This document shows, in pieces, positions 35,899 through 44,289 of a DNA stretch of 64,000 bases. The stretch is from Flavobacterium saliperosum. Lineage in GTDB: Bacteria; Bacteroidota; Bacteroidia; Flavobacteriales; Flavobacteriaceae. Both the position numbers and the translations under genes were made by a program. Each line of letters starts with the position of its first letter. Position 1 is the stretch's first letter. The notes beneath the pieces are model-generated. The model did no database searches, was not told the DNA's origin, and worked only from the letters and a program-made list of their open reading frames with translations. The stretch covers positions 559,784 through 623,783 of the forward strand of contig NZ_FMTY01000002.1 of the NCBI RefSeq assembly GCF_900100625.1. The letters run 5' to 3'.

Positions 35899-35931
35899 TT
35901 GTTTTTCAGAATGAAAAGTTTCGTATTTTAG
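35899..35931 (+). promoter_or_regulatory. Probable promoter of the acyl-CoA carboxylase gene
   Basis: TTG (35899-35901), 22 bases, TATTTTAG (35924-35931). The spacer contains TTTTCA-gaa-TGAAAA, a 6-bp inverted repeat well placed to be an operator. Confidence 0.45.
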
Positions 35932-35971
35932 CCAACCAAAATTACACTATCAGAGCTAAAACAACAACATA

Positions 35972-37615
35972 ATGGACATTAACTTCAACAAAAACGAAGA
36001 CCACAACAAACTTTTACTTTCCGAACTGAAACAACGTCTTGCCAAAGTAAAAATGGGTGGCGGTGAAAAACGTATCGCAAAATTACATGCAGAAGGCAAA
36101 ATGACAGCCCGTGAACGTATCGAATATCTTTTGGATAAAGGTGCAAAAAGTATTGAAATCGGCGCCTTTGTTGGTGAAGGAATGTACAAAGAACACGGTG
36201 GATGCCCTTCTGGAGGAGTTGTCGTGAGAATTGGATATGTTAACGGAAAACAATGTGTGGTCGTTGCCAATGATGCTACCGTAAAAGCCGGAGCCTGGTT
36301 CCCAATAACCGCAAAGAAAAACTTGCGTGCTCAGGAAATCGCCATGGAAAACCGGTTACCTATTATATATTTAGTGGACAGCGCCGGAGTGTATCTTCCG
36401 ATGCAGGATGAAATTTTTCCCGACAAAGAACATTTCGGACGTATTTTCCGCAATAACGCCATCATGAGCAGTATGGGAATCACCCAAATTGCAGCCGTTA
36501 TGGGAAGTTGTGTTGCCGGTGGCGCTTACTTACCGATTATGAGTGACGAAGCGCTTATCGTGGACAAAACAGGAAGTATTTTTCTTGCCGGCAGTTATCT
36601 GGTGAAAGCCGCCATCGGAGAAAGTATTGATAATGAAACCTTAGGTGGTGCCACTACACATTGTGAAATCTCAGGTGTAACCGATTATAAAGCAAAAGAT
36701 GATAAAGATGCGTTAGACACCATCCGAAACATCGTTGGAAAAATAGGTGATTATGACAAAGCGGGTTACAACCGAATCAAAGCCGAAAAACCAGCCTTAG
36801 ACGAAAATGAAATCTTCGGAATCCTTCCAAAAGCACGTACCGAACAATATGACATGATGGAAATCATCAAACGTTTGGTAGACAATTCGGAAGTGGACGA
36901 ATACAAAGCCGGTTACGGACAATCCATAATCACGGCCTACGCCCGTATTGACGGATGGGCAGTGGGAATCGTAGCCAACCAACGTAAAATCGTAAAAACA
37001 ACAGGAGCAAAAACCAAACCAAGCGAAATGCAGTTCGGTGGCGTAATCTATTCTGATTCAGCCGATAAAGCTACCCGTTTTATTGCCAATTGCAACCAAA
37101 AGAAAATCCCGTTGGTATTCGTTCATGACGTTACCGGATTCATGGTAGGTTCCAAATCCGAACACGGCGGAATCATTAAAGACGGCGCCAAAATGGTAAA
37201 TGCGGTAGCCAATTCCGTTGTGCCTAAATTCACGGTTATCGTTGGAAACTCTTACGGAGCAGGAAACTACGCCATGTGCGGTAAAGCATATGACCCTCGT
37301 TTGATTTTCGCCTGGCCAAGTGCCGAATTAGCCGTAATGGGTGGCGCCCAAGCCGCAAAAGTATTATTACAGATTGAAGAATCGTCCATGAAAGCAAGAG
37401 GCGAGGAAATCACTCCGGAAAAAGAAGCCGAATTATTCAATAAAATAAAATCACGTTACGACGAACAGGTTTCCCCATATTATTCCGCTTCCAGATTATG
37501 GACCGATGCTATCATCGACCCGTTGGATACCCGAAAATGGATTTCCATGGGAATCGAAGCCGCCAACCACGCTCCTATTGAAAAACAGTTTAATTTGGGA
37601 GTGATTCAGGTTTAA
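35972..37615 (+). CDS. Acyl-CoA carboxylase, carboxyltransferase (beta) subunit
   Basis: 547 residues with the two crotonase-like halves of the biotin-dependent carboxyltransferase. The N-half has MTARERIEYLLDKGA, GGVVVRIGYVNGKQ, and VAGGAYLPIMSDE. The C-half has VFVHDVTGFMVGSKSEHGGI, GAGNYAMCGKAYDPR and MGGAQAAKVLL. It transfers CO2 from biotin to propionyl-, methylcrotonyl- or a related acyl-CoA; the biotin carboxylase/BCCP partner is not in this window. The missing neighbour prevents choosing the acyl substrate; a methylcrotonyl- or geranyl-type enzyme is plausible from the overall sequence. Confidence 0.9.
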   Translation: MDINFNKNEDHNKLLLSELKQRLAKVKMGGGEKRIAKLHAEGKMTARERIEYLLDKGAKSIEIGAFVGEGMYKEHGGCPSGGVVVRIGYVNGKQCVVVANDATVKAGAWFPITAKKNLRAQEIAMENRLPIIYLVDSAGVYLPMQDEIFPDKEHFGRIFRNNAIMSSMGITQIAAVMGSCVAGGAYLPIMSDEALIVDKTGSIFLAGSYLVKAAIGESIDNETLGGATTHCEISGVTDYKAKDDKDALDTIRNIVGKIGDYDKAGYNRIKAEKPALDENEIFGILPKARTEQYDMMEIIKRLVDNSEVDEYKAGYGQSIITAYARIDGWAVGIVANQRKIVKTTGAKTKPSEMQFGGVIYSDSADKATRFIANCNQKKIPLVFVHDVTGFMVGSKSEHGGIIKDGAKMVNAVANSVVPKFTVIVGNSYGAGNYAMCGKAYDPRLIFAWPSAELAVMGGAQAAKVLLQIEESSMKARGEEITPEKEAELFNKIKSRYDEQVSPYYSASRLWTDAIIDPLDTRKWISMGIEAANHAPIEKQFNLGVIQV

Positions 37616-37636
37616 GACAGGAATCTTCAGTACAAC

Positions 37637-37670
37637 AAAAAGCCTGAAAGAATATTTTCTTCAGGCTTTT
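37637..37670 (+). terminator. Intrinsic terminator after the carboxylase gene
   Basis: AAAAGCCTGAA ... TTCAGGCTTTT, an 11-bp stem with a 12-base AT-rich loop; the T-run is short. Confidence 0.78.
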
Positions 37671-37757
37671 GTCATTAAAAAACAATATAAAGTAAGTTTA
37701 ATTTTATATTTTTAATTAAGTTTGAATTGACTTTCAATTATAACTCAAAAACATTTA

Positions 37758-38546
37758 ATGAAGCTATTTCTGTTTGCACTCCTGCTCTTATATGCAGGCT
37801 CTTTAAATGCCCAGCACCATAACTCTGAGAATCGGTTATATCAGGATTATGCATTCACGGATGATTCATTGGTAATGTCGGGAGGGGTTAATCCGAAGGA
37901 GTTTAGCTTACTCAACTTAAAAAAGGAATTTCATTACGACTATTACCGTCACATTTTCACCAGAGTGTCAAGCGGGGATTACAGTAAAACCAAGCATTGG
38001 TCTGTACCTATAAAAATTTATCTGGATTCCAAAATCCCTAAAGACGTTCAGGATGATTTTATACAGTTCGTAACATTTTTACCAAAAATCGAGAAGTTAA
38101 CCATTTCATTTGTCCGCAATAAAAAAGAATCCAACTTTTATATTTACCCTGTAACTGAAAAATTGGATGATTTTGAACTTGATTTCTATAAAGGGATAAC
38201 ATTTTCCCTGTTAACAGATGAGTCCAATAAGTTTTATGGTGGCAGAATACTATTCAATCCGAATCAGTTAAAGGACAATACGGTACTGAAAACAAAATTG
38301 AGGCAGTTTTTCTTTGCTTCCCTTGGTAATTTTTGCATTAGAAATGAATTGGGAACGGATAGCTTGTTGTCAGAGAATTATCAGTGGAGCAGAACAATTT
38401 CGAATTATGATTACACTATTCTTCGATTTCATTACGGTTTATATAATAAAAATGCAATCGGATATCCCGAACTCAAAAAACTATTACAGAAAATCCAAAG
38501 TACAACCTTTACCAACACAAGCGGAAAGTTCACTTTAACTTTATAA
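37758..38546 (+). CDS. Secreted protein, first of a paralogous pair (QHH-type)
   Basis: 262 residues. The signal peptide ends at SLNAQHHN. The middle has WSVPIKIYLDSKIPKDVQDD followed by a helix and the strand SNFYIYPV, reminiscent of DUF2927-type or degenerate metzincin folds, but no HExxH zinc motif exists. The protein ends in SGKFTLTL. The next gene, one base away, has the same plan (QHH after the signal, WKNGIKIYL, then SLHISFKKN and NYVIYL). The pair precedes an M1 peptidase whose mature N-terminus also starts QH. Function unknown. Confidence 0.65.
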   Translation: MKLFLFALLLLYAGSLNAQHHNSENRLYQDYAFTDDSLVMSGGVNPKEFSLLNLKKEFHYDYYRHIFTRVSSGDYSKTKHWSVPIKIYLDSKIPKDVQDDFIQFVTFLPKIEKLTISFVRNKKESNFYIYPVTEKLDDFELDFYKGITFSLLTDESNKFYGGRILFNPNQLKDNTVLKTKLRQFFFASLGNFCIRNELGTDSLLSENYQWSRTISNYDYTILRFHYGLYNKNAIGYPELKKLLQKIQSTTFTNTSGKFTLTL

Positions 38547-38547
38547 C

Positions 38548-39423
38548 ATGAGAAACGTTTTTCTTTTTACAGCATTCTTTTTGTGTGTCACCACAGCTTT
38601 GGCACAACATCACGGTTCAAAAAATTCAAAGGATAAAAGGATTTTCATTTCTATAGATGAATATGTGAGTATCTTCAAAAAAGAACCTGATTTAAGTGAT
38701 CCCAAAAACTATTTTATTGTACACGGTGACACCTTGGTTGGAGTTGAAAACCTTAAAGCCAAAGTGGTTCCGTTTGAATATAAAGATGCTAATTTTCTTG
38801 AAACCTATAAAAAAATTGCTTTTAATGATAACAACAAAAGTAAAGACGGAAAAACACGTTTAAAATACTGGAAAAACGGAATAAAGATTTACCTGAGTGA
38901 AAGTGTGCCTCTTTCAACACAAAAAGCACTAAAACGTTTTGCTGATGAAATTTCAAGAGATATTGATTCGCTTCATATTTCATTTAAGAAAAATATTAAT
39001 GAGGCCAATTATGTTATTTACCTGAATGGTGATTTTGAATATAATACCAGTTTGGAAAATTCTGACGCAGACTATTATCTGAATTGGAATGGCAAAAATC
39101 AAATCACAAAAGGATACATTAAAATTAATCCTGTTGTTTTCTTTACTGAAACGCTAATGACAGAAAAAATGAAAGAACTTTTCATTCGGTCGTTAGGGCA
39201 TTTCAAAGGAACAGATGAACTGAACTGTTCCAGTTTCTATTCAATTTGTACGGAAGGGGAAAAAAAATTCAGTATTCTTGACAGAGAAATACTTAAATAC
39301 CATTATTCGTACGGAATATGTAAAGGCGTTGATGAAGAAACGTTTGACGGTCTTCATGAAAATGCAAATAAACTTCGTAAGAATGAACCTAACATACCAC
39401 ATATGATAAAGCATATCGAGTAG
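38548..39423 (+). CDS. Secreted protein, second of the QHH-type pair
   Basis: 291 residues with a signal peptide ending TTALAQHHG. It shares the preceding protein's order of elements: YWKNGIKIYLSESVPLSTQ, a helix, ISFKKNINEANYVIYL, a long strand, a helix (MKELFIRSLGHF) and a YHYSYGI segment matching FHYGLYN in the paralogue. It is co-transcribed with the previous gene (1-base gap) and ends before a strong terminator. No catalytic motif is recognised; an inactive-peptidase or binding role is only a guess. Confidence 0.65.
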   Translation: MRNVFLFTAFFLCVTTALAQHHGSKNSKDKRIFISIDEYVSIFKKEPDLSDPKNYFIVHGDTLVGVENLKAKVVPFEYKDANFLETYKKIAFNDNNKSKDGKTRLKYWKNGIKIYLSESVPLSTQKALKRFADEISRDIDSLHISFKKNINEANYVIYLNGDFEYNTSLENSDADYYLNWNGKNQITKGYIKINPVVFFTETLMTEKMKELFIRSLGHFKGTDELNCSSFYSICTEGEKKFSILDREILKYHYSYGICKGVDEETFDGLHENANKLRKNEPNIPHMIKHIE

Positions 39424-39464
39424 AAACGATTAATGAATTATCAATACAAAGTAACAAAACAACA

Positions 39465-39498
39465 AAATCTGCTACCTATACCGTAGCAGATTTTTTTT
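39465..39498 (+). terminator. Intrinsic terminator after the QHH pair
   Basis: AAATCTGCTAC-CTATACC-GTAGCAGATTT followed by a T-run (eight T in total). The M1 peptidase start codon follows 15 bases later. Confidence 0.92.
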
Positions 39499-39512
39499 AA
39501 CTTTATAGTATT

Positions 39513-41129
39513 ATGAAAAACATTCTCTACATTTCCCTATTTCTTTTAGGGTTACAGCAGGTTTCAGCTCAGCATTTCACCCGCAAAGATACGTTACAAG
39601 GCGGATTACGCCATGAGCGAACAAGTTTCGATGTGCAACGTTATGATTTGAATATCAAAATCAATCCCGAAGAAAGAACCATCATCGGTTATAACGATAT
39701 AACATTTAAAATTGCGGAGCCGACAAAAAAAATCCAAATCGATTTGTTCGACAACATGAAAGTGGACAGTATCGTTTTCAATATGAAAAAGCTACAATAC
39801 AAACGGGATCATCATGCGGTTTTTATCAATTTTAATGAAATGATGCAACCCGGAACGGAAGGCAAAATTCGTTTTTATTATTCCGGAAAGCCTTTGGTAG
39901 CCCGAAATGCACCTTGGGACGGCGGATTTGTTTTCAAAAAAGACACGCAGGACAAACCCTGGATTGGTGTTGCCGTTCAGGGAACCGGAGCCAGTTTGTG
40001 GTATCCGGTAAAAGATTCACAAAGCGACGAACCTGATTTTGGATCTTCCGTGAAAGTGGCTGTTCCAAACGGACTGATGAATGTTTCCAACGGTCGGTTT
40101 TTAGGCTCCGAAGATTTAAAAAACGGATACACCCGTTGGGATTGGGAGGTTAAAAGTCCGATTAACACCTACAACATCACTGTAAATATTGCCGATTACG
40201 TTCATATTCATGACACTTACAAAGGTTTGGATTTGGATTATTACGTTTTAAGAGCCAATGAAGAAAAAGCCCGTAAACATTTTGAAGCCGATGTTAAACC
40301 TATGATGGATTGTTTTCAATCGAAATTCGGAACATATCCGTTTAAAGAAGACGGGTATAAATTGGTGGAAACCCCTTATCTGGGCATGGAACACCAAAGT
40401 GCCGTGGCCTACGGAAACAAATACATGAAAGGTTATTTAGGTAACGATTTGAGCTTCACCGGTGTGGGATTGGCTTTCGATTATATCACCATTCACGAAA
40501 CCGGTCACGAATGGTTCGGAAACAGCGTGACTTCGAAAGATATAGCCGACATGTGGATTCATGAGGGTTTCACCACTTATTCGGAAACGGTTTTCATAGA
40601 ATGTACGCAAGGTTATGAAAAAGCCATGAAATACATTAACGGACAACGTCTGAATGTTCAAAACGACAAACCAATTATCGGTGCTTATGGGGTTAATAAC
40701 GAAGGTTCCGGCGACATGTATTACAAAGGATCGTTAATGTTAAACACCCTTCGCCATGTTCTCAACGAGGATGAAAAGTGGTGGGCGCTGATATTAAAGT
40801 ATTCCGAAACCTACCGCCATCAAATTATCGATACGGAAACCGTTGTGGATTTCTTCAACAAAGAGTCGGGCTTAAACCTTACTCCGATTTTCAACCAATA
40901 TTTACGTTATAAAAACATTCCCGTTCTGGAAGTGCGTCAGCATAAAAAAAATGTACAGATACGCTGGAAAACCGACGTTGCAAATTTTGAAATGCCGGTA
41001 GAATATACGCTTGACGGATTTGTTTCAAGAATTAACGCAACCAATAACTGGCAAAGCCTACCCAAGAAAACCAACTTGGATAAGGTAGCATTCAATAAAA
41101 CGAAAATGTTTTTCAGTATTTCAAAATAA
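39513..41129 (+). CDS. M1-family zinc aminopeptidase, short form
   Basis: 538 residues with a signal peptide (ILYISLFLLGLQQVSA). An N-terminal beta-saddle (about 30-230) precedes the thermolysin-like catalytic domain. The zinc site HETGHEWFGN is followed 18 residues later by the third ligand Glu (HEGFTTYSE). The substrate-binding GxMEN motif appears as GMEHQ. At 538 residues it lacks the large C-terminal helical domain of classic aminopeptidase N and resembles the compact M1 peptidases of Bacteroidota. The mature start QHFTRKDTLQGG echoes the QHH starts of the two upstream genes. Confidence 0.9.
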   Translation: MKNILYISLFLLGLQQVSAQHFTRKDTLQGGLRHERTSFDVQRYDLNIKINPEERTIIGYNDITFKIAEPTKKIQIDLFDNMKVDSIVFNMKKLQYKRDHHAVFINFNEMMQPGTEGKIRFYYSGKPLVARNAPWDGGFVFKKDTQDKPWIGVAVQGTGASLWYPVKDSQSDEPDFGSSVKVAVPNGLMNVSNGRFLGSEDLKNGYTRWDWEVKSPINTYNITVNIADYVHIHDTYKGLDLDYYVLRANEEKARKHFEADVKPMMDCFQSKFGTYPFKEDGYKLVETPYLGMEHQSAVAYGNKYMKGYLGNDLSFTGVGLAFDYITIHETGHEWFGNSVTSKDIADMWIHEGFTTYSETVFIECTQGYEKAMKYINGQRLNVQNDKPIIGAYGVNNEGSGDMYYKGSLMLNTLRHVLNEDEKWWALILKYSETYRHQIIDTETVVDFFNKESGLNLTPIFNQYLRYKNIPVLEVRQHKKNVQIRWKTDVANFEMPVEYTLDGFVSRINATNNWQSLPKKTNLDKVAFNKTKMFFSISK

Positions 41130-41299
41130 ACGAACTGAAATAGAACCGATTACAAGTCTCATTTATTATTTTAATGTACTGATTCGTAGTTATTTATGTA
41201 CAAATAAACGCTTTGTCGATTTTAAAATTGGTTTTAACGAAAAAATTACGTTACCTAATTTGTAATTAATAATTTAGGGTAAATCAAATCGGAAATACC

Positions 41300-41722
41300 A
41301 TGGATACTGTAAAAAATTTAAACAAATGGGCGAATGCACACACGAGCTATCCGCTGGATATATTAAGAATTGCTTTGGGAGTTTTTCTAATCATAAAAGG
41401 AATTTCTTTCATAACCAACAAGCAATATCTGAGTGAAATTCTGAATTCAATGCAAAATTTCGGAAGTGAAATGCTGTTGATTCATTACATCGCGGCAGCC
41501 CACATGATGGGAGGCCTGATGATTGTTTTCGGATTACTGACAAGATGGTCCATTTGGGCACAGTTACCCATTCTTCTTGGAGCGGTTGCCGTAAATTTCA
41601 TCGGAGAATTCAACACGCAGAATTTCATTCTCGCATCCGTTACCTTAATTCTTTGTGTCTTCTTCCTGTTCTACGGAAGCGGCAAACACTCTGCAGATTA
41701 TTATTTTAAAATGCAGCAATAA
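41300..41722 (+). CDS. DoxX-family membrane protein
   Basis: 140 residues with four predicted membrane helices (LDILRIALGVFLIIKGISFI; MLLIHYIAAAHMMGGLMIVF; WAQLPILLGAVAVNFI; FILASVTLILCVFFLFYGSG). This matches DoxX/DUF417-like proteins, small quinone- or redox-associated inner-membrane proteins with an ill-defined role. It is monocistronic; the preceding 170 bases have no other gene. It ends before an unusually long hairpin (41750-41813). Confidence 0.85.
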   Translation: MDTVKNLNKWANAHTSYPLDILRIALGVFLIIKGISFITNKQYLSEILNSMQNFGSEMLLIHYIAAAHMMGGLMIVFGLLTRWSIWAQLPILLGAVAVNFIGEFNTQNFILASVTLILCVFFLFYGSGKHSADYYFKMQQ

Positions 41723-41749
41723 GGAAAACAACTTTTTTCTATACATAAT

Positions 41750-41819
41750 AACCACAAAGCATGCTTAACCTTCGTCATTGGGGCGATGTGAACTGAAAAA
41801 GCGCTTTGTGGTTTTTTTT
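41750..41819 (+). terminator. Long-loop terminator hairpin after doxX-like gene
   Basis: AACCACAAAGC (41750-41760) pairs with GCTTTGTGGTT (41803-41813), followed by a T-run. The 42-base loop holds its own weakly self-complementary stretch (cgtcatt...gatg), so the RNA may be more than a simple terminator. Confidence 0.72.
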
Positions 41820-42855
41820 ATTGCATCGACTCCGCGCGTTTTATTTTACCCGTTTCCGTTTCCGAAAATTTCGAGACAAACACAACTTCCTTCGGTTTTT
41901 CATATTTATCCAAACCTTCAAAAATGGAATTCCCAATGGCATACGGTTCTCCTTCAACAACCAAAATGAGTTTTTCGCCCAAAGAACTGTCCGGTTTTCC
42001 GATAACAAAAAAACGCTGCGGAATCTTACCCGAAAGCTTCTCCTCTATTCTCTCTGGAAACAGCTTCACGCCGCCGCTATTAATCACATTGTCAAAACGT
42101 CCGAGCCAGATAAACTTATTTCCGTCAATGATTTCTACCACATCATTCGTGATGATCTTGTCTTCAGAAAGTCGTGGTGCGGCAATTATCAGACAATTTC
42201 TTTTATCGGTAGAAATCCGAATATCCGGTAAAACCGAAAAAGCATTATCCTGTATTTTTTTGGCTGCGACATGCGTAATCGTTTCGGTCATTCCGTACGT
42301 TTCGTAAAGGTCTGAAGGAATGATTTTCAGTTTGTTAACCAATGTCGGATTCAGTTTTGCCCCTCCAATTATAATGGTTTTAACACGATGCAGTTGCTCC
42401 AGCGATTTTTCCACCTGCAGCGGCACCATAGCAGCAAAATCATACGTTTCCTTATTACCGTCAAGCGGATGAGTGTCAGGTTTTACAAAATCTAAATCCC
42501 AACCTAAAACCAGCGCGCGAACCAACATCATCTTTCCGGCGATGTATTGTGTTGGCAGACAATGCAGCGCTTTACAGTTTTCCTTTAAATCAAAAAAAAC
42601 TTCTGTAGCCAAAGCGGAATTTACCATAGCTTCTTTCTTCAAATGGATGATTTTCGGTGTTCCCGTTGTTCCGGATGTGGTTAGTGCAACATAGTCTTTA
42701 TCGTCAAACCATTCCAAAATGAATTTAGCCAACTGTTCCTCATATTCTTCTTTTGAAACCGCATTTTCATTGGCAAAAAGACATAATTCGCTCTTACTGA
42801 AATGTTTTCCGTTGAATTTAAAACCGGGATGTACCGTTTGATACTTGTGTTTCAT
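41818..42855 (-). CDS. menE: AMP-binding acyl-CoA ligase, probable O-succinylbenzoate-CoA ligase (MenE)
   Basis: 345 residues, shorter than typical ANL enzymes but usual for Bacteroidota MenE. The adenylate loop TTSGTTGTPKIIHLKK, YETYGMTETITHVA and WLGRFDNVINSGGVKLFPE are all present, with the C-terminal Lys in ETGKIKRA. It activates O-succinylbenzoate with CoA in menaquinone synthesis. Other men genes are not in this window, so the specificity is an inference from length and sequence. Its ATG overlaps the stop of the upstream CPBP gene by one base (TAATG), implying translational coupling. Confidence 0.83.
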   Translation of the reverse strand: MKHKYQTVHPGFKFNGKHFSKSELCLFANENAVSKEEYEEQLAKFILEWFDDKDYVALTTSGTTGTPKIIHLKKEAMVNSALATEVFFDLKENCKALHCLPTQYIAGKMMLVRALVLGWDLDFVKPDTHPLDGNKETYDFAAMVPLQVEKSLEQLHRVKTIIIGGAKLNPTLVNKLKIIPSDLYETYGMTETITHVAAKKIQDNAFSVLPDIRISTDKRNCLIIAAPRLSEDKIITNDVVEIIDGNKFIWLGRFDNVINSGGVKLFPERIEEKLSGKIPQRFFVIGKPDSSLGEKLILVVEGEPYAIGNSIFEGLDKYEKPKEVVFVSKFSETETGKIKRAESMQ

Positions 42856-43769
42856 TATCGTCCGATTGTTTCAATATCTGTTTCGGGAGTCAGCCTTCCG
42901 GTAAGTTTTTCTTTCCAGTTGGTCCATTTGTATTTTTTGGAAAACAAAAGCAAAAGCAGCGGGAAAACCACAAAAACCGGAACAATGATGTCGAAACCAG
43001 CTGTTGGTTCCGAAATGTCTTTTAAAACCGAATTCGTTTGAAAAGCGGTCCAATCCGCGGTAACCAAAAGGGCTCCGATTAAATTATTGGCAGCATGAAA
43101 CCCTAAAGCGAGTTCCAATCCTTCATCCATCAAAGTTAAAATTCCCAGAAAAATTCCGGTACCTATATAATAAATCATAATTACCATGCCCAATTTACCC
43201 ACTTCCGGATTCGCAATATGCATCAATCCGAACAAAACAGAGGAGGTTAAAAAAGGAATCAGTCGGCTATTGGTCACTACGCCTAAGCCCTGCATTAAAT
43301 AACCCCGGAACAAATATTCTTCAAAACTCGTTTGCAAAGGAATCAGGATTACGGCCAAAAGCATAAATGTAAAAAACGGAACCGGTTCAAAATTGATTAC
43401 AAAATTTTCGGGTGATGAATAATAAGCCACTCCGGTTAATACAGACGAAATCAGCGCCCATAAACCAAAAGAAAACAAAATACGGTTCCAATCGACTTTT
43501 TTACGGGATGTGGTTAAACTTCTGATGCTTTGTCTGTGAATGAATTTCACCCAAAACAGCAATCCCAGACACATTAACGACAAAGGTACGATCACAATAA
43601 CAAAAGTGATATTGGCCCCCCATTGTGCAATTAACTGATGCATTAAATCATCGGTACTAACACCTTGGGTCATAAAATAATTGGCAGCCATTAATGTGAA
43701 GAAACCCAGTAAAACAGGGAGATACAAGATAAAACTAAACTCTTTGCTTTTTATTTGTTCGATATACAT
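42855..43769 (-). CDS. CPBP-family intramembrane metalloprotease
   Basis: 304 residues, about eight membrane helices. The Rce1/CPBP motifs are clear: SFEEYLFRGYLMQG (EExxxR), FGLMHIANPE (FxxxH) and a later HAANNLIG (HxxxN). These define a glutamate-type intramembrane protease that cleaves prenylated or other membrane substrates. It is translationally coupled to menE. The substrate is unknown. It is divergent from the ArsC-like gene. Confidence 0.9.
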   Translation of the reverse strand: MYIEQIKSKEFSFILYLPVLLGFFTLMAANYFMTQGVSTDDLMHQLIAQWGANITFVIVIVPLSLMCLGLLFWVKFIHRQSIRSLTTSRKKVDWNRILFSFGLWALISSVLTGVAYYSSPENFVINFEPVPFFTFMLLAVILIPLQTSFEEYLFRGYLMQGLGVVTNSRLIPFLTSSVLFGLMHIANPEVGKLGMVIMIYYIGTGIFLGILTLMDEGLELALGFHAANNLIGALLVTADWTAFQTNSVLKDISEPTAGFDIIVPVFVVFPLLLLLFSKKYKWTNWKEKLTGRLTPETDIETIGR

Positions 43770-43851
43770 AACGCTTTTCTATAATTGATTTATCCGCTCG
43801 AATTTACTCGATTTTTCGAAGTATATGGAGTACTTTTGTAAAAAAATTAAA

Positions 43852-44193
43852 ATGATTACCATTTATCATAACCCAAGATGCAGTAAATCCCGTGAAGGCG
43901 TTTGTTTACTGGAAGAAAAAGGAATTGAATTTGAGACGTTTAAGTATCTTGATGAAAAAATCACGAAAAGCGAACTGACTTCCATCATCAAAAAACTAAA
44001 CATCAGACCCATCGAATTGGTCAGAACCAAAGAAACCCTCTGGAAAGACAACTTCAAAGACAAAGAACTTTCTGATGATCAGATCATCACTGCCATGCTC
44101 GAAAATCCGGTCCTAATCGAAAGACCCATCATTATCAACGGAGATAAAGCCGTGATTGGCAGACCTGTTGAACGAATTCTTGAGATTATTTAG
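43852..44193 (+). CDS. ArsC/Spx-family thioredoxin-fold reductase
   Basis: 113 residues from MITIYHNPRCSKSREGVCLL; an upstream in-frame Met adds nine unlikely residues. The active Cys is in NPRCSKS (CxxS type), as in glutaredoxin-linked arsenate reductases (ArsC, EC 1.20.4.1). The cis-Pro region NPVLIERPII and GRPVERI are conserved. No arsenic resistance genes are near, so a general thiol-redox role is equally possible. Confidence 0.9.
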   Translation: MITIYHNPRCSKSREGVCLLEEKGIEFETFKYLDEKITKSELTSIIKKLNIRPIELVRTKETLWKDNFKDKELSDDQIITAMLENPVLIERPIIINGDKAVIGRPVERILEII

Positions 44194-44222
44194 AATAATT
44201 CAATATTTGTTTTAACAAACAT

Positions 44223-44257
44223 TTGTGAATATAGCCTTAAACCAAGGAGTAATTTTG
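44223..44257 (+). promoter_or_regulatory. Probable promoter of the TonB-dependent receptor
   Basis: TAATTTTG at 44250-44257 is an exact -7 match. TTG at 44223-44225 is 24 bases upstream, slightly far. The start would be near 44263 with a leader of about 27 bases. Confidence 0.5.
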
Positions 44258-44289
44258 CAGTCATAAAGAGCAAATCAAACAAATCATTC

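Noticed and set aside
41806..42307. Rightward frames of 127-141 residues opposite menE
   Set aside because: Antisense to a clear ANL-family ligase, with no promoter or family resemblance.
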